A stretch of DNA of 13,073 nucleotides, taken from an uncultured Paracoccaceae bacterium (GTDB taxonomy: Bacteria; Pseudomonadota; Alphaproteobacteria; Rhodobacterales; Rhodobacteraceae). This document shows positions 6,825-13,073 of the stretch, piece by piece. The notes under the pieces are model-generated. The model was given only the letters and a program-made list of their open reading frames with translations. It made no database searches and was not told the DNA's origin. The DNA lies in assembly GCA_937952085.1 (NCBI GenBank), contig CALFYQ010000055.1, positions 1-13,073 of the forward strand, written 5' to 3'. The position numbers and the translations under genes are program-made. Each line of letters opens with the position of its first letter. Position 1 is the stretch's first letter.

Positions 6825-7517
6825 TCACGCCGCCCGCTTCGCCAGGATTTCCTCATAGGCGGCGTTGACTTCGGCGAGCCGCCGCGTCGCCAGCTTCACC
6901 GCCTCTTCCGGCAGGCCGCGGGCGATCATCCGGTCGGGGTGCGTCTCCCGCACCAGCGCGCGCCAGCGGCGGCGAACCTCCGGCAACGGCGCCTCGGGCT
7001 CCACCTCCAGCACCGCGTAGGGGTCCTTGTGGGCCGGCGAGAAGCGGGCGCGGATCGCGCCGAAGGTCGCGTCGGAAAGGCCGAAGATCTCCGCCACCTC
7101 GGTCAGGAAGACGTCCTCCGCCGGATGGTATTCCCCATCCGCGAGGGCGATGTGGAAGAGCCCTTCCAGCACGTCCTCCAGCACCGGGTCGCCCGGCCCG
7201 AACAGGCTGACGATGCGGCGCGCATAGCCGTCGAAGCCCGCCACGTCCGAGCGCGCGAGGTTGAAGACCCGCGCCGCGTTCGCCTCCTCCGTCGGCGGGA
7301 TGTGGAACACCTCGCGGAAGGCGGCGACCTCGTCGCGCGTCACCCGCCCGTCGGCCTTCGCCATCTTCGCGCCGAGCGCGATCACCGCGATCGTGAAGGC
7401 GACCGACCGCTCCGGCGGCGTGCGGAGGCGGGAGAGCGCGTCCCCCAGCCCTTCGCCGGCGGCGAGGGCAGACAGGGCTTCCGCGATGCGCCGCCAGATC
7501 GACATGGACCGCAGCAT
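6825..7517 (-). CDS. TerB/DnaJ-domain co-chaperone, DjlA-like but soluble
   Basis: Protein of 230 residues. An N-terminal TerB-like helical domain covers about residues 35-155 (IALGAKMAKADGRVTRDE near 46-63 and FHIALADGEYHPAEDVFL at 121-138, the paired acidic turns typical of the family). A C-terminal J-domain follows (about 165-230) with the invariant HPD at 193-195. J-domains stimulate DnaK ATPase; TerB-J proteins are relatives of DjlA. E. coli DjlA has an N-terminal membrane helix, which I do not see here, so it should be cytosolic. Two start codons compete: ATG at 7517 (MLRSMSIW) and ATG at 7505 (MSIW). GGAGGG at 7530-7525 lies seven bases before the first and 19 before the second, favouring 7517. 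The gene is alone on its strand, divergent from the MFS transporter. Confidence 0.88.
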   Translation of the reverse strand: MLRSMSIWRRIAEALSALAAGEGLGDALSRLRTPPERSVAFTIAVIALGAKMAKADGRVTRDEVAAFREVFHIPPTEEANAARVFNLARSDVAGFDGYARRIVSLFGPGDPVLEDVLEGLFHIALADGEYHPAEDVFLTEVAEIFGLSDATFGAIRARFSPAHKDPYAVLEVEPEAPLPEVRRRWRALVRETHPDRMIARGLPEEAVKLATRRLAEVNAAYEEILAKRAA

Positions 7518-7524
7518 AGCCGAG

Positions 7525-7548
7525 CCCTCCCGCCCCTGCGAGGGCGGG
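7525..7548 (-). promoter_or_regulatory. Shine-Dalgarno site partly held in a leader hairpin of the J-domain gene
   Basis: On the minus strand, CCCGCCC (7548-7542), loop TCGCAG and GGGCGGG (7535-7529) form a perfect 7-bp GC stem. The Shine-Dalgarno GGAGGG (7530-7525) begins within its 3' arm and is seven bases from the ATG at 7517. The site decides the start; a regulatory role for the hairpin is only a possibility, as GC-rich leaders fold easily. Confidence 0.4.
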
Positions 7549-7610
7549 CGCTCTCCGGCGAAGATGCGGTCGAAGCGGCCCATGAGAAGAGGCTGCGCCG
7601 CATCCGGGCC

Positions 7611-7785
7611 GAACGCCAACGAAAGCTTTTGAGATAACGCATCAGTGAACGGAATGTGGATTTCAGCAACTATCACACAGGTTAATGTTTCGGCGCGACA
7701 AGCGGGGGGCGGCCCTGCGCCTGGCGCATGCCACCCGCGCGCCGGCGCGGAACGGGATGGCGGCGGGCGCGGATCGGCGTATATG
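7611..7785. promoter_or_regulatory. AT-richer divergent promoter region between the J-domain and MFS genes
   Basis: The 291-base gap between the two genes contains a patch (7611-7692) at roughly 45% GC, clearly lower than the surroundings, as expected for a promoter region. On the minus strand CGTTATCTC (TTATCT at 7637-7632) repeats the box upstream of the tRNA and may be the -10 of the J-domain gene, but I see no matching -35. On the plus strand TATATG at 7780-7785 is a possible -10 for the MFS gene, again without a clear -35. No convincing small gene is present. Confidence 0.35.
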
Positions 7786-7808
7786 TCACCGGCTTCCGGG
7801 AGCCCGAA

Positions 7809-9059
7809 ATGTCCTTCCCCGCCTTCCGACCCGAGATGACCCTGGCCGAAGCGCGGGCGCTGCCGCGCTGGCGGCGGCCCGAGACGATGCTGGCCGTGAT
7901 GGCCTTCGGCTCGATGCTCGCCTTCTCCACCTGGATGGCGGTGGCGGCCAACTTCGTCGTCGAGGTCGCCCATTTTGACGGGTCCGACAACGGCTGGATG
8001 CACACGGTGCGGGAGATTCCGGGCTTCCTCGCCTTCCTCGCCATCTTCATCTTCATGCTGATCCGGGAGCAGAGCTTCGGCCTGATCTCCTTGTTCCTGC
8101 TCGGTTTCGGCTCGGCGATCACGGCGGAGTTCCCGACGCTCCAGGGCGTTCTCGTCGTCACCTTCGTCTCATCGCTCGGCTTTCACTACTACGAGACGGT
8201 GGCGCAGAGCCTCCAGCTCCAGTGGCTGCCGAAGGCCGAGGCGCCGAAGATGCTGGGGCGGATCGTCTCCTGCGCCGCGGCGGGCGCGCTCCTCTCCTAC
8301 GGCGCGATCGTGATGACCTGGGAGGCGCTGCAGCTTTCCTACAGCACCGTCTACTGGGCCTCGGGCGGCTTCTGCATGGCCACCGCGCTCTTCTGCTATG
8401 TCGCCTATCCGCAGTTCCGCGCCGACACGGCGCAGCGGCGCGGCTTCGTGCTGAAGCGGCGCTACTGGCTCTACTACGCCATCGTCTTCCTCTCGGGCGC
8501 GCGGCGGCAGATCTTCACCGTCTTCGCGGCGTTCATGATGGTGGAGCTCTACGGCTTCAAGCTGTCCGACGTCGCCGCGCTGATGCTGGCGACGCATGCC
8601 GTCAACATGCTGATCGCGCCGAAGATCGGCCGGCTCATCGCCCGCTATGGCGAGGGCGTGATGATGCAGGTCGAATATGTCGGCCTTCTCTGCGTCTTTC
8701 TCGCCTATGCGGGGCTCTACTGGTTCCGCTGGCCCTGGGAGGTGGCGGCGGCGCTCTATCTGATCGACCACATCTTCTTCTCGATGGCCTTCGCGCAGAA
8801 GACCTATTTCCAGAAGATCTCCGACCCGGAAGACCAGGCGCCCACCGCGGCCGTCGCCTTCACGATCAATCACATTGCGGCGGTCTTCCTGCCGGCGGCG
8901 CTCGGCTATCTCTGGCTGGTGAGCCCGGCCTCCGTCTACACGCTCGCGGCCACGATGGCCGCGGCCTCGCTCTGCCTCGCCACGATGATCCCGCGCCACC
9001 CGGACAAGGGGCGCGAGACCCGGTTCGTCCGGTCGGTCGCGCCGCAGCCGGCCGAGTAG
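7809..9059 (+). CDS. Major facilitator superfamily transporter
   Basis: Inner-membrane secondary transporter of 416 residues with about 12 hydrophobic segments. The first is at about 27-47; the last two lie near 350-370 and 373-394. The N-terminal PRWRRPETMLAVMAF, the basic loop between the two halves (RRGFVLKRRYWLYY, 210-223), GARRQIFTVF (230-239) and FTINHIAAVFLPA (351-363) belong to an MFS group I recall as common in alphaproteobacteria. The substrate is unknown. The ATG at 7809 is preferred: GGGAG at 7798-7802 lies six bases upstream, and the protein then starts with a short cytoplasmic tail. An upstream ATG at 7728 would add 27 arginine-rich residues of no family likeness. The stop is three bases before a MATE transporter start, so the two are likely co-transcribed. 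Confidence 0.88.
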   Translation: MSFPAFRPEMTLAEARALPRWRRPETMLAVMAFGSMLAFSTWMAVAANFVVEVAHFDGSDNGWMHTVREIPGFLAFLAIFIFMLIREQSFGLISLFLLGFGSAITAEFPTLQGVLVVTFVSSLGFHYYETVAQSLQLQWLPKAEAPKMLGRIVSCAAAGALLSYGAIVMTWEALQLSYSTVYWASGGFCMATALFCYVAYPQFRADTAQRRGFVLKRRYWLYYAIVFLSGARRQIFTVFAAFMMVELYGFKLSDVAALMLATHAVNMLIAPKIGRLIARYGEGVMMQVEYVGLLCVFLAYAGLYWFRWPWEVAAALYLIDHIFFSMAFAQKTYFQKISDPEDQAPTAAVAFTINHIAAVFLPAALGYLWLVSPASVYTLAATMAAASLCLATMIPRHPDKGRETRFVRSVAPQPAE

Positions 9060-9062
9060 GGC

Positions 9063-10481
9063 GTGGCCCCGGGGGAGACCGGCCGGTTCCTCACCGGCTC
9101 CACGATGGGCCATGTCGCGCGCATGACCTTCACCGGCATGGCCGGGATCAGCTTCCTTTTCCTCGTCGACTTCCTCACGCTCTTCTACGTCACGATGCTG
9201 GGGGACGACACCCTGACGGCCGGCGTCGGCTTCGCCTGGGGCGTGCAGTTCTTCACCGTCTCCTTCGGCATCGGCCTCAGCATCGCCACCACCGCGCTGG
9301 TGAGCCGGGAGATCGGCGCCGGGCGTCGGGAGCGGGCGCGGCGGCTCGCCGGCGCTTCGCTCCTCATCGCCGCGGCGACTCTGGCGAGCGTCGCCCTCGT
9401 CGTCGTCCTCTTCCGCGCGCCGATCCTCACGCTGATCGGCGCGACCGGCGCGGCGCACGCGACGGGGGCGGATTTCCTCCTCTTCTCCGTGCCCTCGCTC
9501 CCCTTCGTCGGCTTCGGCATGGTCTCGGGCGCGACGCTGCGGGCCGACGGGGAGGCGCGGCGCGCCATGCTCATCACGGTGGTGAGCGGGTTCGCGGCGA
9601 TGGTCCTCGGCCCGATCCTGATCTTCCAGCTCGAACTCGGGGTGCGGGGCGCCGCGCTCTCGATGGTGCTGAGCCGGGTGATCGGCACGGTGGTCGGCTT
9701 CCGCTACTGCCTCGGCCGGAACCTCGTGGCGGCGCCGAGCCGGGCGGAGCTCATCGGCTTCCTCCGGCCGTTCTTCGCGGTGGCGGGGCCGGCGATGGCG
9801 ACGCAGCTTTCGACGCCCTTCGGCAACGTCCTCCTCACCTGGTGGGTCTCGGATTTCGGCGACAGCGCCGTGGCCGGATGGGCGGTGGCGAGCCGGCTGA
9901 CCGTCGTCGCCTTCGGCGGGATCTACGCGCTTTCGGGCGCCATCGGCGGCATCCTCGGCCAGAATTACGGGGCGCGGATCGGCCCCCGCGTCGCCTCCGC
10001 CTATCGCGACGCGCTGATCTTCTGCGCGATCTACGTCGTCGTGGTCTGGATCGCGCTGGCGCTCCTCGAGCCCTGGATCGTCTCGGGCTTCGGCGCGACG
10101 GGCCCGGGGGCGGAGGTGATCCGCGCCTTCTGCTTCATCGGGGCCGGGGCCTTCGTCTTCAACGGCGCCTTCTTCGTCGCGAACTCGGCCTTCAACAGTC
10201 TCGGCCGGCCGATCTGGTCCACCTGGCTCAACTGGATGCGGGACGGCGCGGCGACGCCGCTCGCGCTCTTCGCGATGCCGGGGGCGGTCGGGGCGACCGG
10301 CGTGGTCTGGGCGCAAACCGCGGCGGCGATCCTCCTCGGGAGCATCGCGGTCGCGCTCGGATGGCGGCTCGCGCATCGGCCGCTGGCGCCCCGTTTCCCT
10401 GCGGCGACGGGCGCGACTGGCGCCGCGGCCGCGCCTGCATTAGAGAGCGACGCCGGCGGCGTCCGATTGCGAGAAGGATAG
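9063..10481 (+). CDS. MATE family multidrug/toxin efflux protein
   Basis: Inner-membrane cation-coupled exporter of 472 residues with about 12 hydrophobic segments in two similar halves. The N-terminal half shows FLTGSTMGHVARMT, DFLTLFYVTMLG and the SREIGAGRRERAR loop (80-92). The second half shows LRPFFAVAGPAMATQLSTPFGN, GAIGGILGQNYGA (a Gly-Gln-N motif frequent in MATE proteins) and FFVANSAFNSLGRP. The Ala-rich C-terminal tail (about 442-472) is variable. The start is taken as GTG at 9063, three bases after the MFS stop, because RFLTGSTMGHV is a conserved opening; ATG at 9105 is the alternative and would shorten it by 14 residues. There is no good Shine-Dalgarno, so coupling to the MFS gene is likely. 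The exported compound cannot be inferred. Confidence 0.88.
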   Translation: MAPGETGRFLTGSTMGHVARMTFTGMAGISFLFLVDFLTLFYVTMLGDDTLTAGVGFAWGVQFFTVSFGIGLSIATTALVSREIGAGRRERARRLAGASLLIAAATLASVALVVVLFRAPILTLIGATGAAHATGADFLLFSVPSLPFVGFGMVSGATLRADGEARRAMLITVVSGFAAMVLGPILIFQLELGVRGAALSMVLSRVIGTVVGFRYCLGRNLVAAPSRAELIGFLRPFFAVAGPAMATQLSTPFGNVLLTWWVSDFGDSAVAGWAVASRLTVVAFGGIYALSGAIGGILGQNYGARIGPRVASAYRDALIFCAIYVVVVWIALALLEPWIVSGFGATGPGAEVIRAFCFIGAGAFVFNGAFFVANSAFNSLGRPIWSTWLNWMRDGAATPLALFAMPGAVGATGVVWAQTAAAILLGSIAVALGWRLAHRPLAPRFPAATGATGAAAAPALESDAGGVRLREG

Positions 10482-10491
10482 CGGAGGCGGG

Positions 10492-10812
10492 ATGGTCAAG
10501 ATCACCTATATCGAGCATGGCGGTAAGGAGCACGTCGTCGACGTGGCGGTGGGCCTGACCGTGATGGAAGGCGCGCGCGACAACAACATTCCCGGCATCG
10601 ACGCCGATTGCGGCGGCGCCTGCGCCTGCTCGACCTGCCATGTCTATGTCGACCCGGCCTGGTCCGACCGGCTCCCCGCCAAGGAGGCGATGGAGGAGGA
10701 CATGCTCGACTTCGCCTACCAGCCCGGCGAGACGAGCCGCCTCACCTGCCAGATCAAGGTGACGCCGGAGCTCGAGGGCCTCGTCGTTCGCATGCCGGAG
10801 AAGCAGATCTGA
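10492..10812 (+). CDS. [2Fe-2S] ferredoxin, adrenodoxin type
   Basis: Cytoplasmic electron carrier of 106 residues. The cluster ligands follow the vertebrate/ISC-type spacing: Cys40, Cys46 and Cys49 in CGGACACSTC, and Cys86 in LTCQIKV. Cys44 is an extra, probably non-ligand cysteine. The acidic helix around 65-75 (EAMEEDMLDFAY) and the C-terminal VVRMPEKQI are typical of the adrenodoxin-like group that serves cytochrome P450 systems or Fe-S assembly. Which role applies is not shown: there are no isc/hsc genes, reductase or P450 in the window. GGAGG at 10483-10487 is four bases before the ATG, so it has its own strong ribosome site 10 bases after the MATE stop. The stop overlaps the gapR start by one base (TGATG). 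Confidence 0.95.
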   Translation: MVKITYIEHGGKEHVVDVAVGLTVMEGARDNNIPGIDADCGGACACSTCHVYVDPAWSDRLPAKEAMEEDMLDFAYQPGETSRLTCQIKVTPELEGLVVRMPEKQI

Positions 10813-11093
10813 TGGCCGAGGATGTGCTCGAGGACGGCGTCTCCACCGCCGTCTCCGTCGCGCAGCTCCGCTCCGTCGTGGAGCGGATCGAGCGCCTCGA
10901 GGAGGAGAAGAAGGCCGTCGCGGACCAGATCAAGGAAGTCTACGCCGAGGCGAAGGCCAACGGCTTCGACACCAAGACGCTCCGCAAGGTGGTCTCGCTC
11001 CGCAAGAAGGACATGAAGGACCGGCAGGAGGAGGAGGCGATGCTCGACCTCTACCTCCATGCCCTCGGCATGGCCCCGACCGCCGACGCCTGA
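10812..11093 (+). CDS. gapR: GapR-family (DUF2312) DNA-binding nucleoid protein
   Basis: Protein of 93 residues that closely resembles Caulobacter GapR: QLRSVVERIERLEEEKK (18-34), then ADQIKEVYAEAKANGFD (37-53), KTLRKVVSLRKK (55-66) and DRQEEEAMLDLYLHALG (70-86). Known GapR forms a ring-like coiled-coil oligomer that encircles overtwisted DNA ahead of replication and transcription forks and aids topoisomerases. The N-terminal long helix is the coiled coil, and the Lys/Arg-rich 55-66 segment should line the DNA channel. The ATG begins on the last base of the ferredoxin stop (TGATG), so re-initiation coupling is likely. Length matches the family. It is followed by a hairpin-rich gap and a convergent minus-strand regulator gene. 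Confidence 0.93.
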   Translation: MAEDVLEDGVSTAVSVAQLRSVVERIERLEEEKKAVADQIKEVYAEAKANGFDTKTLRKVVSLRKKDMKDRQEEEAMLDLYLHALGMAPTADA

Positions 11094-11136
11094 CCGGGCT
11101 CGCTGCGGGCGCGCGGACCCTTCGGGCCCGTCGCCC

Positions 11137-11160
11137 GGAGCGCGCGCTTCGCGCGGCTCC
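11137..11160. repeat. Strong GC hairpin downstream of gapR
   Basis: GGAGC (11137-11141) pairs with GCTCC (11156-11160). After a one-base bulge, CGCGC (11143-11147) pairs with GCGCG (11151-11155) around a TTC loop, giving ten base pairs. No T-run follows, so it is not a canonical intrinsic terminator, though it could end or stabilise the gapR transcript. A smaller stem, CCC-TTC-GGG, sits just upstream near 11118-11126. Confidence 0.5.
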
Positions 11161-11295
11161 GCAGGCCTCAAGCGTTTCGAAGGAGGCGGGCCGGCGGCGC
11201 GATTCGGGCGAAGGCCCGAATCGGAAGGGGCCTTTGCTGGGGAGGCCGGCAGGGCCGCCCCGCTTCGAGCATGAAGCCGCTCCGGCGGCCTCAAG
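11156..11295. repeat. Imperfect 17-bp direct repeat pair
   Basis: GCTCCGCAGGCCTCAAG at 11156-11172 recurs as GCTCCGGCGGCCTCAAG at 11279-11295, with 15 of 17 bases the same and starts 123 bases apart. The pair brackets the perfect hairpin at 11200-11223. In GC-rich DNA short matches occur by chance, but the shared AT-containing GGCCTCAAG end makes this one notable. Confidence 0.4.
11200..11223. repeat. Perfect 10-bp inverted repeat with GAAG loop
   Basis: CGATTCGGGC (11200-11209) and GCCCGAATCG (11214-11223) pair perfectly around GAAG. The arms contain GATTC/GAATC, which are GANTC sites of the kind methylated by CcrM in alphaproteobacteria. It is followed by GAAGGGGCC rather than a T-run on the plus strand, and no T-run follows on the minus strand either. 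Possible roles are a rho-independent-like stem shared by the convergent genes, a protein-binding site or part of a dispersed repeat. Confidence 0.5.
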
Positions 11296-11369
11296 GACAG
11301 GTCCGCTTGCGCGGTTCGCTACGCGATCCCTGACCCCGCCGAACCGGCAGCGCGGCGCCGAGCCCCGGC

Positions 11370-12752
11370 TCATTCCGCGGCGGGGAGCTCCTCGGTCGGA
11401 TCGTCGGACCTGAGGCGGCGGTAGATGGTCGAGCGGCCGACGCCGAGCCGGCGCGCCGCTTCGGACATCGAGCGATCGTAGCGCGCCAGCGCGGCCTCGA
11501 TCACGTCCGCCTCGATGTCGGCGAGCGGGCGGATATGGCCTGCCTCGTCGAAGAAGGGGTGCGCCGTCGCAGACGCGGCGGCCTGAGCGGACTGCGCCGC
11601 GCCGCGAAGATGGGCGAAGTCGTCGACGCCGAGCGTGCGCCGCTCGCTCAGCACCACGGCGCGATAGACCGCGTTCTCGAGCTGGCGGACATTCCCCGGC
11701 CAGGGCTGCGAGAGGAGAAGCGCGCGCGCCCGGTCGTCGAAGCCGAGGATCTTCTTGCCCTCCTGCTCGGCGAAACGGACGAGGAAACGTTCCGCGAGCG
11801 GCACGATGTCCTCCCGCCGGGCGCGGAGCGGCGGCAGCGTCAGCGGAAAGACCCCGATCCGGTAGAAGAGGTCCTCGCGGAACCGGCCGGAGGCGACTTC
11901 CGACGCGAGGTCGCGGTTGGTGGCGGAGACGAGGCGGATATCCACCCGCACCGTGCGGGCGCCGCCGACCGGGTCGATCTCGCCCTCCTGGATCGCGCGC
12001 AGAAGCTTCACCTGCGCGCCGAGCGGCAACTCGCCGATCTCGTCGAGGAAAAGCGTGCCGCCATCCGCCTCCTCGAACTTGCCGATGCGGCGGGCGACGG
12101 CGCCGGTGAAGGCGCCTTTCTCGTGGCCGAAGAGCAGCGATTCGATCAGCGCGTCGGGCAGCGCGCCGCAATTCACCGCGACGAAGGGCCCCTCGGCCCG
12201 CTCGGAGGCGGCGTGGATCGCGCGCGCGAAGACTTCCTTGCCGACGCCGCTCTCGCCCTCGATCAGCACCGGGATCGTGCTCTGCGCGGCGCGGGCGGCG
12301 AGGCGCACCGTCATCGCCGTGGCCGGGCTCTCCGCCACCAGCCCGTCGAAGCCGAGCGCGCCGGAGGGCTTCCCGCGCGGCGGGGCCTTGGCGCCGGCCA
12401 GCGCGGCGCGGATCGCCGTCTCCAGCCGCTCCCCGGAGACCGGCTTGATGAGAAAGTCCTGCGCGCCGCCGCGCATCGCGGCCACCGCGTTCGCCACCGA
12501 GCCGAGCCCGGTCAGCACGATGACGGGGAGATTCGGCTTCATGGCGCGGATTCGGCCGAGGAGTTCCGCCCCCTCCGCGTCCGGCAGCGCGAGGTCGAGC
12601 AGCACGAGCCGGATGTCCGGCCCGACCGGGCCTTTCAGCAAGTCCAGCGCCTGCGCGCCGCTTTCCGCCTCCACCCAGGGGCGGGAGGCGGCCGTCAGCA
12701 TGGCGCACGCAGCGCGCCGATGCGACGGGTCGTCTTCCACCACCAGGATCAT
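11370..12752 (-). CDS. NtrC-family sigma-54-dependent response regulator
   Basis: Transcription activator of 460 residues. The receiver domain (1-115) has acidic pocket Glu6/Asp7/Asp8, phospho-acceptor Asp53 (LVLLDLALPD), Thr81 and Lys103. The AAA+ domain (about 135-365) has Walker A GESGVGKE (166-173), the sigma-54-contact loop GAFTGA (213-218), Walker B TLFLDEIGELP (233-243) and WPGNVRQLEN (351-360). The Fis-type helix-turn-helix is near 410-450 (MSEAARRLGVGRSTIYRRL). Intact GAFTGA means it should open sigma-54 promoters after phosphorylation. No histidine kinase gene lies in the window, so its signal is unknown. GGGAG lies about ten bases before the ATG. It is transcribed alone, convergent with gapR, with a tRNA upstream on the opposite strand. 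No sigma-54 (-24/-12) promoter was seen nearby. Confidence 0.95.
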   Translation of the reverse strand: MILVVEDDPSHRRAACAMLTAASRPWVEAESGAQALDLLKGPVGPDIRLVLLDLALPDAEGAELLGRIRAMKPNLPVIVLTGLGSVANAVAAMRGGAQDFLIKPVSGERLETAIRAALAGAKAPPRGKPSGALGFDGLVAESPATAMTVRLAARAAQSTIPVLIEGESGVGKEVFARAIHAASERAEGPFVAVNCGALPDALIESLLFGHEKGAFTGAVARRIGKFEEADGGTLFLDEIGELPLGAQVKLLRAIQEGEIDPVGGARTVRVDIRLVSATNRDLASEVASGRFREDLFYRIGVFPLTLPPLRARREDIVPLAERFLVRFAEQEGKKILGFDDRARALLLSQPWPGNVRQLENAVYRAVVLSERRTLGVDDFAHLRGAAQSAQAAASATAHPFFDEAGHIRPLADIEADVIEAALARYDRSMSEAARRLGVGRSTIYRRLRSDDPTEELPAAE

Positions 12753-12793
12753 CAGAGAATGGTCTCCCGCCGTCGGACGTCGTAGAGGTCGAG

Positions 12794-12799
12794 AGATAG
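12794..12799 (-). promoter_or_regulatory. Candidate -10 box for the response regulator gene
   Basis: The minus strand reads CTATCTC here, about 42 bases before the ATG at 12752, and matches the boxes seen before other genes in the window. The surrounding 12791-12840 stretch is less GC-rich than coding DNA. No convincing -35 was found. Confidence 0.3.
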
Positions 12800-12880
12800 T
12801 CCGGTATCGTTAATGGAAGGCGACCGAGGGCCGAAACAACCCGCGGCGCGCCGCACGTTCCCCGCTGCGCGCCGCCGCCC

Positions 12881-12908
12881 TTGCGCCCCGGCGCGTGAGG
12901 CGTTATCT
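12881..12908 (+). promoter_or_regulatory. Candidate promoter of the tRNA-Lys gene
   Basis: TTGCGC (12881-12886) and TTATCT (12903-12908) are 16 bases apart. The predicted transcription start, near 12915, lies about five bases before the mature tRNA 5' end, which suits a tRNA gene with a very short leader. Confidence 0.45.
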
Positions 12909-12919
12909 CCGCGCCCGGC

Positions 12920-12995
<76 letters not shown>

Positions 12996-13073
12996 ATTCC
13001 CTCAAAGGGTTGGCTATTTCTCGTCCGAACATCCGATAGAGCGTCCGATTCGGACCATCGGATAGCATAACAG
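12996..13073. other. Lower-GC sequence after the tRNA with nested inverted repeats
   Basis: The last 78 bases are about 50% G+C by direct count, far below the rest of the window. A short stem, CCCT-CAA-AGGG (12999-13009), directly follows the tRNA and could aid termination. Further on, ATCCGAT (13031-13037) pairs with ATCGGAT (13057-13063), enclosing GTCCG-ATT-CGGAC (13043-13055). A third TCCGA copy lies at 13024-13028. No gene is visible before the window ends. Confidence 0.45.

Noticed and set aside
7728..7808. Upstream ATG extending the MFS transporter by 27 residues
   Set aside because: The extension is arginine-rich and unlike the family, and a Shine-Dalgarno site fits the ATG at 7809.
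7518..8003. Upstream extension of the J-domain protein on the minus strand
   Set aside because: The extra residues cross the AT-rich promoter region and the start of the divergent transporter gene, and have no domain likeness.
8169..10558. Very long open frames on both strands across the MFS and MATE genes
   Set aside because: They are Arg/Ala/Gly/Asp-rich shadows created by high GC at third positions; the frames encoding hydrophobic transporters account for the region.
13023..13063. Repeated TCCGA units considered as a CRISPR-like array
   Set aside because: The units are only five to seven bases, unevenly spaced and partly inverted; there are no spacers of uniform length and no cas genes.

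Overview
The window is about 13 kb of very GC-rich DNA (strong G/C bias at third codon positions) in which nearly all the sequence is occupied by closely packed genes. The gene set points to an alphaproteobacterium, most likely a Rhodobacterales relative: a GapR (DUF2312) nucleoid protein, an adrenodoxin-type [2Fe-2S] ferredoxin, a YidC whose conserved TM2 basic residue is Lys, tandem deformylase genes in front of fmt, and a TerB-DnaJ protein. This placement is inferred from protein appearance; no search was run.

Left part (54-6709, all plus strand). A multi-pass membrane protein of unknown role comes first. It is followed by a tightly coupled run: peptide deformylase (def), a second deformylase-like gene that has lost key catalytic residues, methionyl-tRNA formyltransferase (fmt) and a small membrane protein, each start overlapping the previous stop by 4 bases. 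A second small membrane protein and a 9-bp-stem palindrome come next. They lead into yidC, a MOSC-domain gene and engB, again joined by 4-base overlaps. The functional theme is making and maturing proteins: formylating the initiator tRNA, removing the formyl group, inserting membrane proteins and assembling the large ribosomal subunit.

Middle part (6825-10481). A minus-strand TerB/J-domain co-chaperone gene converges on engB. It is separated by an AT-richer divergent promoter region from a plus-strand pair of multi-pass transporters, one MFS and one MATE, spaced by 3 bases.

Right part (10492-13073). A [2Fe-2S] ferredoxin gene overlaps gapR by one base. Next is a 276-bp non-coding stretch with strong hairpins and an imperfect direct repeat. 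Then come a minus-strand NtrC-type sigma-54 response regulator (receiver, AAA+ with GAFTGA, Fis helix-turn-helix) and a plus-strand tRNA-Lys(CTT) with an encoded CCA. Right after the tRNA the GC content falls to about 50% and a nested inverted repeat appears, which may mark the edge of a different kind of DNA.

Most of the window is ordinary core genome; I see no CRISPR array, transposase, phage gene or clearly new defence or biosynthetic system. The points most worth checking are the degenerate deformylase paralogue kept in the formylation operon, the palindrome before yidC, the hairpin-rich gap after gapR, the ferredoxin-gapR coupling and the composition break after the tRNA.
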